Source: Arthrobacter russicus
GTDB taxonomy: Bacteria; Actinomycetota; Actinomycetes; Actinomycetales; Micrococcaceae
Length of the DNA: 64,000 nucleotides
Reading direction: 5' to 3'
Assembly (NCBI RefSeq): GCF_031454135.1
Contig: NZ_JAVDQF010000001.1
Span: 62,001 to 126,000, forward strand
Shown here: one piece after another, positions 26,147 to 34,673 of the stretch
How positions within the stretch are numbered: the first letter of the stretch is position 1
Layout of the letters: every line of letters starts with the position of its first letter
Made by a program: the position numbers and the translations under genes
Notes under the pieces: generated by a model
What the model saw: only the letters and a program-made list of their open reading frames with translations
Database searches by the model: none
Told to the model about the DNA's origin: nothing

Positions 26147-26542
26147 ATGTCTTTTGGACAACGTGATTACGACCGCACCAAACCGGAAATCGATTTCCCC
26201 GAGCATGAAGTCCCCACCGAATTGGTGATCGAGGACTTGATCCCGGGCGACGGCGCGGAGGTGCAGCGCGGGAACACAGTCTCGGCGCATTACGTCGGCG
26301 TGGCCTTTTCCACCGGCGAGGAGTTCGACTCCTCCTGGGGCCGCGGCAACCCACTCGACTTCACGGTCGGCGTCGGCCAGGTCATCCAGGGTTGGGACCA
26401 GGGCCTGCTGGGTATGAAGGTGGGCGGCCGGCGCCGGCTGGAGATCCCTTCGGAACTCGCCTACGGCGAACGCGGCGCGGGTGGCGCGATCGCGCCCAAC
26501 GAAGCGTTGATCTTCGTGGTCGACCTGGTCGGCGTCCGCTGA
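26147..26542 (+). CDS. cytoplasmic FKBP-type prolyl isomerase
   Basis: 131 aa single FKBP domain catalysing cis-trans isomerisation of X-Pro bonds. The canonical active-site elements are VSAHYVGV, EEFDSSWGRG, QVIQGWDQGLLGMKVGGRRRLEIPSELAYG and PNEALIFVVDLV. There is no signal peptide. The ribosome site TGAGGAG sits 5 nt before ATG. It is co-oriented 44 bp after the FKBP lipoprotein, giving a cytoplasmic/extracytoplasmic isomerase pair within the proteasome neighbourhood, as in other actinobacteria. Confidence 0.93.
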   Translation: MSFGQRDYDRTKPEIDFPEHEVPTELVIEDLIPGDGAEVQRGNTVSAHYVGVAFSTGEEFDSSWGRGNPLDFTVGVGQVIQGWDQGLLGMKVGGRRRLEIPSELAYGERGAGGAIAPNEALIFVVDLVGVR

Positions 26543-26588
26543 GCGCGTACTGAATCACCGGGTGCCGGGAGCGGACACGCATTTCGCC

Positions 26589-26594
26589 TAAGCT
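26589..26594 (+). promoter_or_regulatory. -10 box (TAAGCT) of pafBC
   Basis: TAAGCT ends 6 nt before the GTG start of pafBC, so the mRNA probably begins at the start codon. The intervening GGAGGC is too close to act as a Shine-Dalgarno. Confidence 0.5.
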
Positions 26595-26600
26595 GGAGGC

Positions 26601-28616
26601 GTGTCCGCTTCTCGTACCGAGCGTTTGCTCAATCTGCTGATCGCCCTCCTGGAAACCCGGACCGGGCGCAGCAAGGAATTTTTGCGCCAGAACATTCAGG
26701 CGTACCGTGATTCGCCCTCGGAGGAAGCCTTCGAGCGGATGTTCGAGCGGGACAAAACCGACCTCCGGGCGATGGGCATCCCGTTGGAAGCCCGGACCGA
26801 AGCAGGGCTCTTCGAGGAAGATCCGGGAACCACTTCATACCGGATCCCGAAAGAAAAATACCGGCTTCCGGAACTGCGGTTCAGCGTTCAGGAAGCGGCG
26901 GTGCTGTCGCTTTCGGCGCGTCTCTGGGGCCGGGCGGCCCTGGGCACCGCGGCTGCCCGAGCGGTACGGAAAATCGAAACCAGCGGGGCGCTGCCGCAGG
27001 AGCCCTCCGCCGAGCCGCTGCTCGAACCCCGGATCAGCACCCGGGAGCCTGCCTTCGAGGACTTGTTGGAGGCCGCCACAGCGCGCCAGGAAATCAGCTT
27101 CGACTATCAAGGCCGCTCGGATGCGGCACCTTCGGCGCGCCGGGTGCAGCCCTGGGGCCTGGGCCAGAAGTTCGGCCATTGGTACCTGATCGGCTTCGAC
27201 CTGGACCGGCAGGCGCAGCGGGTCTTCCGGCTGTCCCGGATCGATGGCCCGGTGGTCGCCGACCCGCGGAGCAGCTTCGAACGCCCCGCGGATTTCTCGG
27301 TGTCGGCGTCTTTGGACTCCATGGTGCTCCCGGCGGAACAGCCTTCGGTGCTCCTGGTCCAGGACGGCCGTGCCCAGGCATTGCGGGACCGGGCCAAGCC
27401 GTTGCCGGACGACGTCGGGCAAGCCGCCCAAGCGGGCTGGGACGTGCTGAACGTGCCGTTCGGCTCCGAGCCGGCCTTCGCGAGTGAACTGGCCGGTTGG
27501 GGATCCCGCGTGGCGGTCCGCGCGCCGGAGGGCTTGCGCGCCGCAGTGCGCAGCCGGCTGTTGGGCGTGCTCGAGGCGGCAACGCAGCCGCTGCCGGATC
27601 TTTCGTCCGCGGTGGCCGGCAGACCGGCGGCACGGAGCAAAACCACGGCCCAGGATCATTTGCGCAGATTGGTCGATCTGGTGCCGTTCCTGGTGCACCA
27701 CCAAGGCCTGCACCTGGACGAGATCGCCGCCGAGTTCGGCATCACCAGGAAACAACTGGAGGCGGACCTCAGCCTGATGATGGTCAGCGGCCTGCCCGGC
27801 GGTCTGCACGGGGACTTGATGGACGTCAGTTGGGAGAGCGGCCACGTTTTCATCGCCGATGCCGAGGAGCTCTCCGAACCGGTTCGATTCAGCCTCGATG
27901 AAGCCTCGGCGCTTCTGGTCGGCTTGGAGGCGCTGAGCGCTTTGCCCGGAGGGTCCGGGGATTCCGCAGTTCGATCGGCTGCCGCGAAGATCAGCGCTGC
28001 GGCGGATGAAGCCGCCGGTGGCATCACCGGAACCGTCGGGGTGCGTTTGGCGGCCCCGGAACATGCCGGGACGCTGGCGCTCCTGCAGCGCGCGATCCGG
28101 GAACAGAAACAGCTCCAGCTGCGGTATTTGGTGCCGCACCGCGACGAAATCACGGAACGGACCGTGGACCCGCAGCGGGTGTTCTCCAATGATGAAGCCT
28201 GGTACCTGCAGGCTTGGTGCCACAGTGCGGAGGCGCAACGGATCTTCCGGCTCGATCGGATCCGGGAAGCCGCACTGGGCGGCCCGGTGGACTCTCCGGA
28301 AGCCGGCCCGGGATCCGATTTCCCCGAGCAACTGTTCAGCTCGAGCGCTGCGGACACCGAGGTCACCTTGCTGCTGGACGGATCGGCGCGTTGGGTCGCC
28401 GACTATTACGATGCCCAGCGGGTCGCGGATCTCCCGGCGGCGCCGGAAGGCGGTCGGCGCTGGTGCCAGATCGCCACGATCCGGGTCGGCAGCGTCGGCT
28501 GGTTGCCGCAGTTGGTGGCCCAGCACGGTGGCGCGATCCGGGTGCTCGAGCCCGCGGACCTGGCGGCGGAAACTGTCCGCTGGACCGAAGCGGCCCTCGG
28601 CAACTACCAGGAGTAG
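26601..28616 (+). CDS. pafBC: PafB-PafC fusion, WYL-domain DNA-damage regulator
   Basis: 671 aa. It consists of two tandem copies of winged helix plus WYL domain, corresponding to PafB (residues ~1-330) and PafC (~345-671). The namesake motifs are W194-Y-L in HWYLIGFDLDRQAQRVFRLSRI and W534-Y-L in AWYLQAWCHSAEAQRIFRLDRI. The second HTH reads LDEIAAEFGITRKQLEADL. PafBC activates the LexA-independent DNA-damage regulon in mycobacteria; most genera encode two proteins, while a fusion is described in Arthrobacter. The GTG start is leaderless. It is transcribed away from pafA and convergent with the permease gene. Confidence 0.95.
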   Translation: MSASRTERLLNLLIALLETRTGRSKEFLRQNIQAYRDSPSEEAFERMFERDKTDLRAMGIPLEARTEAGLFEEDPGTTSYRIPKEKYRLPELRFSVQEAAVLSLSARLWGRAALGTAAARAVRKIETSGALPQEPSAEPLLEPRISTREPAFEDLLEAATARQEISFDYQGRSDAAPSARRVQPWGLGQKFGHWYLIGFDLDRQAQRVFRLSRIDGPVVADPRSSFERPADFSVSASLDSMVLPAEQPSVLLVQDGRAQALRDRAKPLPDDVGQAAQAGWDVLNVPFGSEPAFASELAGWGSRVAVRAPEGLRAAVRSRLLGVLEAATQPLPDLSSAVAGRPAARSKTTAQDHLRRLVDLVPFLVHHQGLHLDEIAAEFGITRKQLEADLSLMMVSGLPGGLHGDLMDVSWESGHVFIADAEELSEPVRFSLDEASALLVGLEALSALPGGSGDSAVRSAAAKISAAADEAAGGITGTVGVRLAAPEHAGTLALLQRAIREQKQLQLRYLVPHRDEITERTVDPQRVFSNDEAWYLQAWCHSAEAQRIFRLDRIREAALGGPVDSPEAGPGSDFPEQLFSSSAADTEVTLLLDGSARWVADYYDAQRVADLPAAPEGGRRWCQIATIRVGSVGWLPQLVAQHGGAIRVLEPADLAAETVRWTEAALGNYQE

Positions 28617-28651
28617 TCGACGAGGGCCGTCAGCGGTCGGAACCGGGAGGA

Positions 28652-30091
28652 TCAGGACTCGGCCAGCGCCTTGCGCCGGCCCCTGCGGACCAGGGCGAAG
28701 TAGCCGATGGTCAGCAAGGCGTACCAGACCGGTGCCACGAACAGGGCGATCCGGGTGTCTTCGAAATAGCCCAGCGTGACGATGATCAAGGCGAAGAAGA
28801 CCAGCACCGTCCAGGCCATGAACCGCCCGCCGGGCATTTTGAACTTCGAGGCGGCGTGCAGCTCGGGGCGCTTCTTCCGGTAGGCCAGATAGGAAACCAT
28901 GATGAATCCCCAGACCGTGATGAACAAGATCGCCGAAATCGAGGTCACGAAGGTGAAGGCCGCGCCCACGGAATTGTCCGCGTAGAGCAGCGCCACGCCG
29001 GGCAGCAGCGCCAAGCAGGAGAGCATCAGCGCCCGGGCCGGCACTTTGTTCCGGGACAGTTTGTAGAAGGTCTTCGGCGCTTCACCGTCACCGGCCATGC
29101 CGTACATGATCCTCGAGGTGGAAAAGATGCCCGAGTTGGCGCTGGAAGCCGCTGAGGTGAGTACCACGAAATTGACCACGCCGGCGGCCGCCGCCAAGCC
29201 GATCAAGGCGAACATTTCGACGAACGGGCTCTTGTCCGCCTGGGCGTAGCGCCACGGGGTGACCGCCATGATCACGATGAGTGAGCCCACGTAGAACAAG
29301 AGCACGCGGATCGGAATCGAGTTGATCGCCCGCGGCAGGGTCTTTTCCGGGTCTTTGGTTTCGGCCGCTGCGGTGCCGGCCAACTCGATGCCCTGGAAGG
29401 CGAAGATCGCGATCTGGAATCCGCCCAGGAACCCGATGAAACCGTTCGGGAACATCCCGCCGTCGTTCCAGAGATTCGCCAGCGAGGCGGTGTCGCCATT
29501 GGGCGAGCGGAAGGCGATCGCTACCAGCACGATCCCGATGACCACCAGTGCGATGATCGCGACCACCTTGATCAGGGCGAACCAGAATTCCAGCTCGCCG
29601 AAGAGCCGGACCGCAACCAGGTTCAGGACCAGGAAGAGCACAATCGTCAGCAGCGCCGGAATGAACAGCGGAATGTCCGGTGCCCAGTACTTCACGTAGC
29701 CGGAGATCGCCACCAAATCGGCGATGCCGATGATGATCCAACAAATCCAATAGGTCCAGCCGACCATGAATCCGGCCCACGGGCCGATCAGATCGCCGGC
29801 GAAATCGGCGAAGGTGCGGTAGCCCAGATTGGAGAGCAGGATTTCGCCCATTGCGCGCATGACGAAGAAGAGCATGAAACCGATGATCATGTAGACGAAG
29901 ATCACGCTGGGGCCGGCGACGCTGATCGTCTTGCCGGAACCCAGGAAGAGCCCGGTGCCGATCGCCCCGCCGATCGCGATCAGCTGGATGTGCCGATTGC
30001 TCAGTCCTCGGGTGAGATGTTGGCCGTTGTCGTCGTGTTGCTGGGGGGCTGCCGGATCGGCGCCCGACGGCTTGGTCGGTAGTGTGGGCAT
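28652..30091 (-). CDS. cycA: amino acid permease, CycA-like (D-Ser/D-Ala/Gly)
   Basis: 479 aa APC-superfamily symporter with 12 predicted membrane segments. It resembles E. coli CycA closely along its length: LTRGLSNRHIQLIAIGGAIGTGLFLGSG, FVMRAMGEILLSNLGYRTFADFA, FQIAIFAFQGIELAGTAAAETKDPEKTLPRAINSIPIR, VLTSAASSANSGIFSTSR. Predicted substrates are glycine, D-alanine, D-serine and related small amino acids; specificity is inferred. AGGA precedes the ATG. It is convergent with pafBC and divergent from the gene at 30123. Confidence 0.88.
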   Translation of the reverse strand: MPTLPTKPSGADPAAPQQHDDNGQHLTRGLSNRHIQLIAIGGAIGTGLFLGSGKTISVAGPSVIFVYMIIGFMLFFVMRAMGEILLSNLGYRTFADFAGDLIGPWAGFMVGWTYWICWIIIGIADLVAISGYVKYWAPDIPLFIPALLTIVLFLVLNLVAVRLFGELEFWFALIKVVAIIALVVIGIVLVAIAFRSPNGDTASLANLWNDGGMFPNGFIGFLGGFQIAIFAFQGIELAGTAAAETKDPEKTLPRAINSIPIRVLLFYVGSLIVIMAVTPWRYAQADKSPFVEMFALIGLAAAAGVVNFVVLTSAASSANSGIFSTSRIMYGMAGDGEAPKTFYKLSRNKVPARALMLSCLALLPGVALLYADNSVGAAFTFVTSISAILFITVWGFIMVSYLAYRKKRPELHAASKFKMPGGRFMAWTVLVFFALIIVTLGYFEDTRIALFVAPVWYALLTIGYFALVRRGRRKALAES

Positions 30092-30110
30092 GAATCCTTC
30101 TGAGTGTCTC

Positions 30111-30116
30111 TAGACT
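30111..30116 (+). promoter_or_regulatory. -10 box (TAGACT), leaderless
   Basis: TAGACT ends 6 nt before ATG 30123; no ribosome site is present. Confidence 0.5.
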
Positions 30117-30122
30117 GGTTCC

Positions 30123-30497
30123 ATGCCTTGGTGGTCATGGATCGTGATCTGGGTCGCATTGTTGGCCCTCTCCTTGTTATACGTTGTGCTGCTCGGAATC
30201 AAGTTGTGGCGGCATGTCGTGCGTCTGGGAAAGGAATTCAGCGAAGCCTCTGCCCGAATGGGCAACCGGACCGGAGGGCCCGACGGCGAGCTCCCGGGGG
30301 GCGCCGCGGAAACGCCGCTCCCGGAACGCGAACCCGGTTGGGCGGTTTCCAGCGACCCGGCCCTGCTGGCCGAGGAATACCGGGCCGGCAAACGCCGACG
30401 GCGGATCGATCGAGTCCGACGCCGGGTGGCCCGGCGGCGGTTGCGCGGGCAGGCGCAGTCGTTGCGCGACCTCGAACTGGTCAAAGCGAACAAATAG
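30123..30497 (+). CDS. small membrane-anchored basic protein
   Basis: 124 aa, family not recognised. One N-terminal transmembrane helix (residues ~4-26, WIVIWVALLALSLLYVVLLG), a linker rich in Gly/Pro/Glu, then a strongly basic C-terminal region (RAGKRRRRIDRVRRRVARRRLRGQ). It probably sits in the membrane with the basic tail in the cytoplasm, where it could meet nucleic acid, acidic lipid or an acidic partner. It lies 55 bp upstream of tatA; no functional link to Tat is shown. The start codon is set by a leaderless -10 box. Confidence 0.7.
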   Translation: MPWWSWIVIWVALLALSLLYVVLLGIKLWRHVVRLGKEFSEASARMGNRTGGPDGELPGGAAETPLPEREPGWAVSSDPALLAEEYRAGKRRRRIDRVRRRVARRRLRGQAQSLRDLELVKANK

Positions 30498-30552
30498 CAA
30501 CAACGGCTCCGCGGACGCGGTAGGATGAATCAGCAAACCGAAAGGAATCTTC

Positions 30553-30843
30553 GTGGGGTTTTTAAGAGAGCCGTGGGTTATCGGCATCATCGTTTTGGTC
30601 CTTGTGCTGCTCTTCTTCGCCCCGAAGCTTCCGGGGATGGCGCGCAGCCTGGGCCAGTCGTTCCGGATCATCAAATCCGAGGTTCGCGAGTCGAAGAACG
30701 ACGGCAAAGAAGCTGAACAGAAAAACAGCGCTGCCGAGCCGCCGGTGGAGGGCACCGTGGTGAACCCGGTGAACCCCAACAATGCGCCCGGCACCGGCAC
30801 CACTACCGGGCAGACGACTCCGCCTGGCAACACCCCGGCTTAG
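30553..30843 (+). CDS. tatA: Sec-independent translocase subunit TatA
   Basis: 96 aa. One N-terminal helix (PWVIGIIVLVLVLLFFAPKLPGMARSLGQS) with the FxxxKLP hinge, then an amphipathic helix and a low-complexity Pro/Thr/Asn tail. TatA oligomers form the pore of the Tat pathway for folded proteins. The GTG start has GAAAGGAA upstream; TAGGAT at 30521 may be its -10. tatC follows 14 bp later; a tatB-like gene is not here, as is usual in this group. Confidence 0.93.
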   Translation: MGFLREPWVIGIIVLVLVLLFFAPKLPGMARSLGQSFRIIKSEVRESKNDGKEAEQKNSAAEPPVEGTVVNPVNPNNAPGTGTTTGQTTPPGNTPA

Positions 30844-30857
30844 CGCCACAGCGGGAC

Positions 30858-31694
30858 GTGGCACTTTTCAAGGGGCGTAAAGCCAACCCCGAGGGGCGGA
30901 TGTCCCTCAAGGAACACCTGATCGAGCTGCGCAACCGGCTGATCAAAGCGTCGATCGGGTTGATTCTCGGCGCAGTCGCCGGATGGTTTTTCTACGATCC
31001 GCTGTTCGCCGCGATTTCGGAGCCCCTGGTCAAATTGGCCAAGGAACGCAACTTCGATGCCGGCGTGAACTTCGCCGGAGTCGCGACGGCATTCGATTTG
31101 CGGGTGCAGGCCGCGTTCTTCCTGGGCGCGATCATCTCCTCGCCGATCTGGATCTATCAGATCTGGGCGTTCATCACGCCGGGGCTCAACACCAAGGAAC
31201 GCCGTTACACCTTCGGGTACATGTTCGCCGCGGTGCCGTTGTTTTTGGCCGGCGCCTATTGCGGCTGGTGGGTGATGCCGAACATCGTGTACGCGCTCAC
31301 GTCGTTCACCCCGCAAGGCGGCACGAACTTCATCCAGGCCACCGATTACATCACCTTCATCATGCAGCTAGTGCTCTTCATGGGCATCGCTTTCCTGGTG
31401 CCGGTGGTTCTGGTCGGCGTGAACATGGCCGGCGTGCTGCGCGGCAAGACGATGTTCAAAAGTTGGCGGATCACGGTTCTGGCGGTCACCATCGTTTCCG
31501 CCATGGCCGCACCGGGCAATGACGCCTTCACGATGTTCCTCTTGGCCGGGCCTCTGCTGTTGCTGTATTTCGGCGCGATGGGTCTGTGCGTGTTACTGGA
31601 CCGGCGGCGGGACAAGCGTGCTGCGAAACGCGTCCAGGAGACCGAGGACACCGCTGATTCCGCCACGCCGCTGAGTGATTTGGGCAACCTGTAG
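30858..31694 (+). CDS. tatC: Sec-independent translocase subunit TatC
   Basis: 278 aa polytopic receptor for twin-arginine signal peptides. The N-terminal GRMSLKEHLIELRNRL motif, the first periplasmic loop, and FLGAIISSPIWIYQIWAFITPGLNTKERR are diagnostic. Six membrane helices and a charged cytoplasmic tail. The start is GTG. Operon with tatA; helY follows under its own promoter. Confidence 0.96.
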   Translation: MALFKGRKANPEGRMSLKEHLIELRNRLIKASIGLILGAVAGWFFYDPLFAAISEPLVKLAKERNFDAGVNFAGVATAFDLRVQAAFFLGAIISSPIWIYQIWAFITPGLNTKERRYTFGYMFAAVPLFLAGAYCGWWVMPNIVYALTSFTPQGGTNFIQATDYITFIMQLVLFMGIAFLVPVVLVGVNMAGVLRGKTMFKSWRITVLAVTIVSAMAAPGNDAFTMFLLAGPLLLLYFGAMGLCVLLDRRRDKRAAKRVQETEDTADSATPLSDLGNL

Positions 31695-31717
31695 CAAAGC
31701 TCGGCCCGGTGGGGGCA

Positions 31718-31723
31718 TAGGCT
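31718..31723 (+). promoter_or_regulatory. -10 box (TAGGCT) of helY, leaderless
   Basis: TAGGCT ends 6 nt before ATG 31730, in the 35-bp gap after tatC; no ribosome site. Confidence 0.5.
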
Positions 31724-31729
31724 GGTTCC

Positions 31730-34615
31730 ATGCGTGCACAGTCCTCGGTCCATCCTGATGAGTCGGCGGGCAACTCGCCGGCCGAACGATTCGAAGCTGC
31801 GAAGCAGCGGCAAGCCGAATCGCAGACCGAGTTCGGCGCTTTCAAAGAAACCTTCGACTTCGGGCTGGACGACTTCCAGGTGACGGCTTGCCGGTCCTTG
31901 GAAGCCGGTCGGGGAGTCCTGGTCGCCGCGCCGACCGGCGCCGGCAAGACGATTGTCGGGGAATTCGCGGTCTACCTGGCGTTGTCCCGCGGGCTCAAAG
32001 CCTTTTACACCACGCCGATCAAAGCCTTGAGCAATCAGAAATACTCCGAACTGGCGGCGAAATACGGCGCGGCCGACGTCGGCCTGCTGACCGGGGACTC
32101 CTCGATCAATCCGGAAGCCTCGATCGTGGTGATGACCACTGAAGTGCTGCGCAACATGCTCTACGCCGGCTCTGATTCCTTGGACGATTTGGCTTTCGTG
32201 GTGATGGACGAGGTGCACTACCTCGCCGACCGGTTCCGCGGTGCGGTGTGGGAAGAGGTCATCATCCACCTGCCCACCGATGTCCAGGTGGTCTCGCTCA
32301 GCGCCACCGTCTCGAACGCGGAGGAGTTCGGCGCCTGGCTCGATACCGTGCGCGGATCGACCGACATCATCGTTTCGGAACACCGGCCGATCCCGTTGTG
32401 GCAGCATGTGATGGTCGGCAAGGACATCGTGGACCTGTTCGCCGGCGATACTTCTTTCGACCAGCTGGCGGTGGCCGATCGGGATGCGGTTCCCGCGGTC
32501 AACACGGAATTGCTGGAATTGGCCCGCACCGAGTCCGAAAACCGGTCCCGGGGCCGCTTCGCGCATGGCCGCGGCGGGCGCAGCGGCGGCGGCAAGCAAT
32601 GGCACGGGCGCAAGGGACAGGCTGCGGGTCGCGGCGATGCCCCACAGTCGCCGGCCCGGACGGCCAGCCGGTCGCAGGTGGTGTTGGCCCTGGAGCGGGC
32701 CAATCTGCTCCCGGCGATCTACTTCATCTTCTCCCGCGCCGGCTGCGATGCCGCGGTGCGCCAATGCGTCGACGCCGGAATCATGCTGACCACCGAGGCG
32801 GAACGCCAAGAAATCGCGGCGTTGATCGACGCCGCGAGCGAGGACATTCCCAGTGACGACCTGGATGTGCTCGGATTCTGGTCCTGGCGCGAGGGGCTGC
32901 TCCGCGGTATCGCTTCGCACCATGCAGGAATGCTGCCGACCTTCAAGGAAGTCGTCGAGTCCTTGTTCGCCCGGGGGCTGGTCCGGGCGGTCTTCGCCAC
33001 CGAAACCCTGGCCCTGGGCGTCAATATGCCGGCCCGATCGGTGGTGTTGGAAAAACTCGAGAAGTTCAACGGCGAGGCGCATGTCAACATCACGGCGGGG
33101 GAATACACCCAGTTGACCGGGAGGGCCGGCCGCCGGGGCATCGACGTGGAGGGCCATGCCGTGGTGCTGTGGCAACCGGGAACCGATCCCGGTGCGGTGG
33201 CCGGTTTGGCTTCACGGCGAACCTATCCTTTGAACTCGAGTTTCCGGCCGACCTACAACATGAGCATCAACTTGATCGCCCAGTTCGGCCGGGCCCGGGC
33301 CCGGGAGATTTTGGAGTCTTCGTTCGCGCAGTTCCAGGCGGACCGATCAGTGGTCGGCTTGGCCAGGCAAGTGCGCAGCAGGGAGGAATCACTGGCCGGC
33401 TATCGCGAGTCGATGACCTGCCACCTCGGAGATTTCGCGGAGTACGCGCGATTGCGCCGAGAGCTTTCCGATGCCGAGAACGCCGCCTCGAAACAGCACA
33501 GCCGGGCCCGGCGCGATGCGGTGGACGAATCGCTCGCCGGACTGCGGCCGGGTGATGTGCTGGAAATCACTGCGGGCCGGATGCCGGGGTTCGCAGTGGT
33601 TCTGAGCAATGATCCGAATCTGCACGAACCCAAGCCCACGGTCCTGACCGATGCCCGCGAAACCCGGCGGATCAACCGGCATGACCTGGACGGCCCAGCC
33701 GTGCCGATCAACAAACTGCGGATTCCCAAACAGTTCAATCTGCGCCAGGCCAAGGATCGCAAGGACCTGGTGGCTGCACTTCGGCATGCCGTGCAGACCG
33801 CAGAGCCCGCGGCGGCGCAGCCGCCTGCGTTCAGCAGCTCCCGGCAGGTCGAACAGGAGGCGAAGATCAGCGCCCTGCGGCGGGCGCTGCGCGGGCACCC
33901 GTGCCACGGTTGCAGCGACCGGGAGGCGCATGCGCGTTGGTCTGAACGCTGGTGGCGGTTGCGCCGGGAAACTGATGCCCTGGTCCAGCAGATCCAAAGC
34001 CGCACCGGGACCATCGCGAAGACTTTCGACCGGGTGTGCGGCGTGCTGGAGAGCTACGGATTCTTGACCCCGGCCCCGGGCGGCGAAGGCCGGGAGCTGA
34101 AGCCGACTGCGGATGGCCAGCGGTTGCGCCGGATCTACGGCGAAAAAGACTTGTTGATCGCCTTGTGTTTGCGTGAAGGCGCCCTGGACCAGCTTGAAGC
34201 AGCGGAAATGGCGGCCTTCGCCTCGGCACTGGTTTATCAGTCCAAGCGTGAAGAGCGCGGGCTGCGCGTGAAGATGCCGAGCGCGGCCCTGGACGCGTCG
34301 ATGGACGTGCTGGTCCGGCAGTGGTCGATGTTGGAGGACCTCGAGTCGCAGAGCCGATTGCCGTTGACCTCGGAACCCGAATTCGGCTTGGTCTGGCCGA
34401 TCCACAAATGGGCCCGCGGCCGGCATCTGGAACGGGTGCTGGAGGGCACGGACCTGGCTGCCGGGGATTTCGTCCGCTGGGCCAAGCAAGTCATCGACCT
34501 GCTGGACCAATTGGCCTCGGTACCGGGTCTGGCGCCCGGGGTCCGTAGCGCCTGCGTCGAAGCGATCGAACGCATTCGGCGCGGCGTCGTGGCCTATTCG
34601 TCGTTGGCCGAATAG
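31730..34615 (+). CDS. helY: Ski2/Mtr4-like DEAD/DEAH helicase HelY
   Basis: 961 aa superfamily 2 RNA helicase. Motifs in order: VAAPTGAGKT (Walker A), TTPIKALSNQK (Ia), VVMDEVHYL (DEVH box), VSLSATVSN (SAT), RGLVRAVFATETLALGVNMPA (IV-V) and QLTGRAGRRGID (VI). A ~60-residue Gly/Arg-rich insertion (about residues 275-330) separates the RecA domains, and a C-terminal DSHCT-like domain follows. It is probably involved in RNA processing or decay. The position after tatAC matches mycobacterial gene order. Confidence 0.93.
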   Translation: MRAQSSVHPDESAGNSPAERFEAAKQRQAESQTEFGAFKETFDFGLDDFQVTACRSLEAGRGVLVAAPTGAGKTIVGEFAVYLALSRGLKAFYTTPIKALSNQKYSELAAKYGAADVGLLTGDSSINPEASIVVMTTEVLRNMLYAGSDSLDDLAFVVMDEVHYLADRFRGAVWEEVIIHLPTDVQVVSLSATVSNAEEFGAWLDTVRGSTDIIVSEHRPIPLWQHVMVGKDIVDLFAGDTSFDQLAVADRDAVPAVNTELLELARTESENRSRGRFAHGRGGRSGGGKQWHGRKGQAAGRGDAPQSPARTASRSQVVLALERANLLPAIYFIFSRAGCDAAVRQCVDAGIMLTTEAERQEIAALIDAASEDIPSDDLDVLGFWSWREGLLRGIASHHAGMLPTFKEVVESLFARGLVRAVFATETLALGVNMPARSVVLEKLEKFNGEAHVNITAGEYTQLTGRAGRRGIDVEGHAVVLWQPGTDPGAVAGLASRRTYPLNSSFRPTYNMSINLIAQFGRARAREILESSFAQFQADRSVVGLARQVRSREESLAGYRESMTCHLGDFAEYARLRRELSDAENAASKQHSRARRDAVDESLAGLRPGDVLEITAGRMPGFAVVLSNDPNLHEPKPTVLTDARETRRINRHDLDGPAVPINKLRIPKQFNLRQAKDRKDLVAALRHAVQTAEPAAAQPPAFSSSRQVEQEAKISALRRALRGHPCHGCSDREAHARWSERWWRLRRETDALVQQIQSRTGTIAKTFDRVCGVLESYGFLTPAPGGEGRELKPTADGQRLRRIYGEKDLLIALCLREGALDQLEAAEMAAFASALVYQSKREERGLRVKMPSAALDASMDVLVRQWSMLEDLESQSRLPLTSEPEFGLVWPIHKWARGRHLERVLEGTDLAAGDFVRWAKQVIDLLDQLASVPGLAPGVRSACVEAIERIRRGVVAYSSLAE

Positions 34616-34673
34616 CGCCGAGCAACCGCAACTGCATGTCGTGGGCCTCATCGCGGGCTCCGGAAGGAAGACA

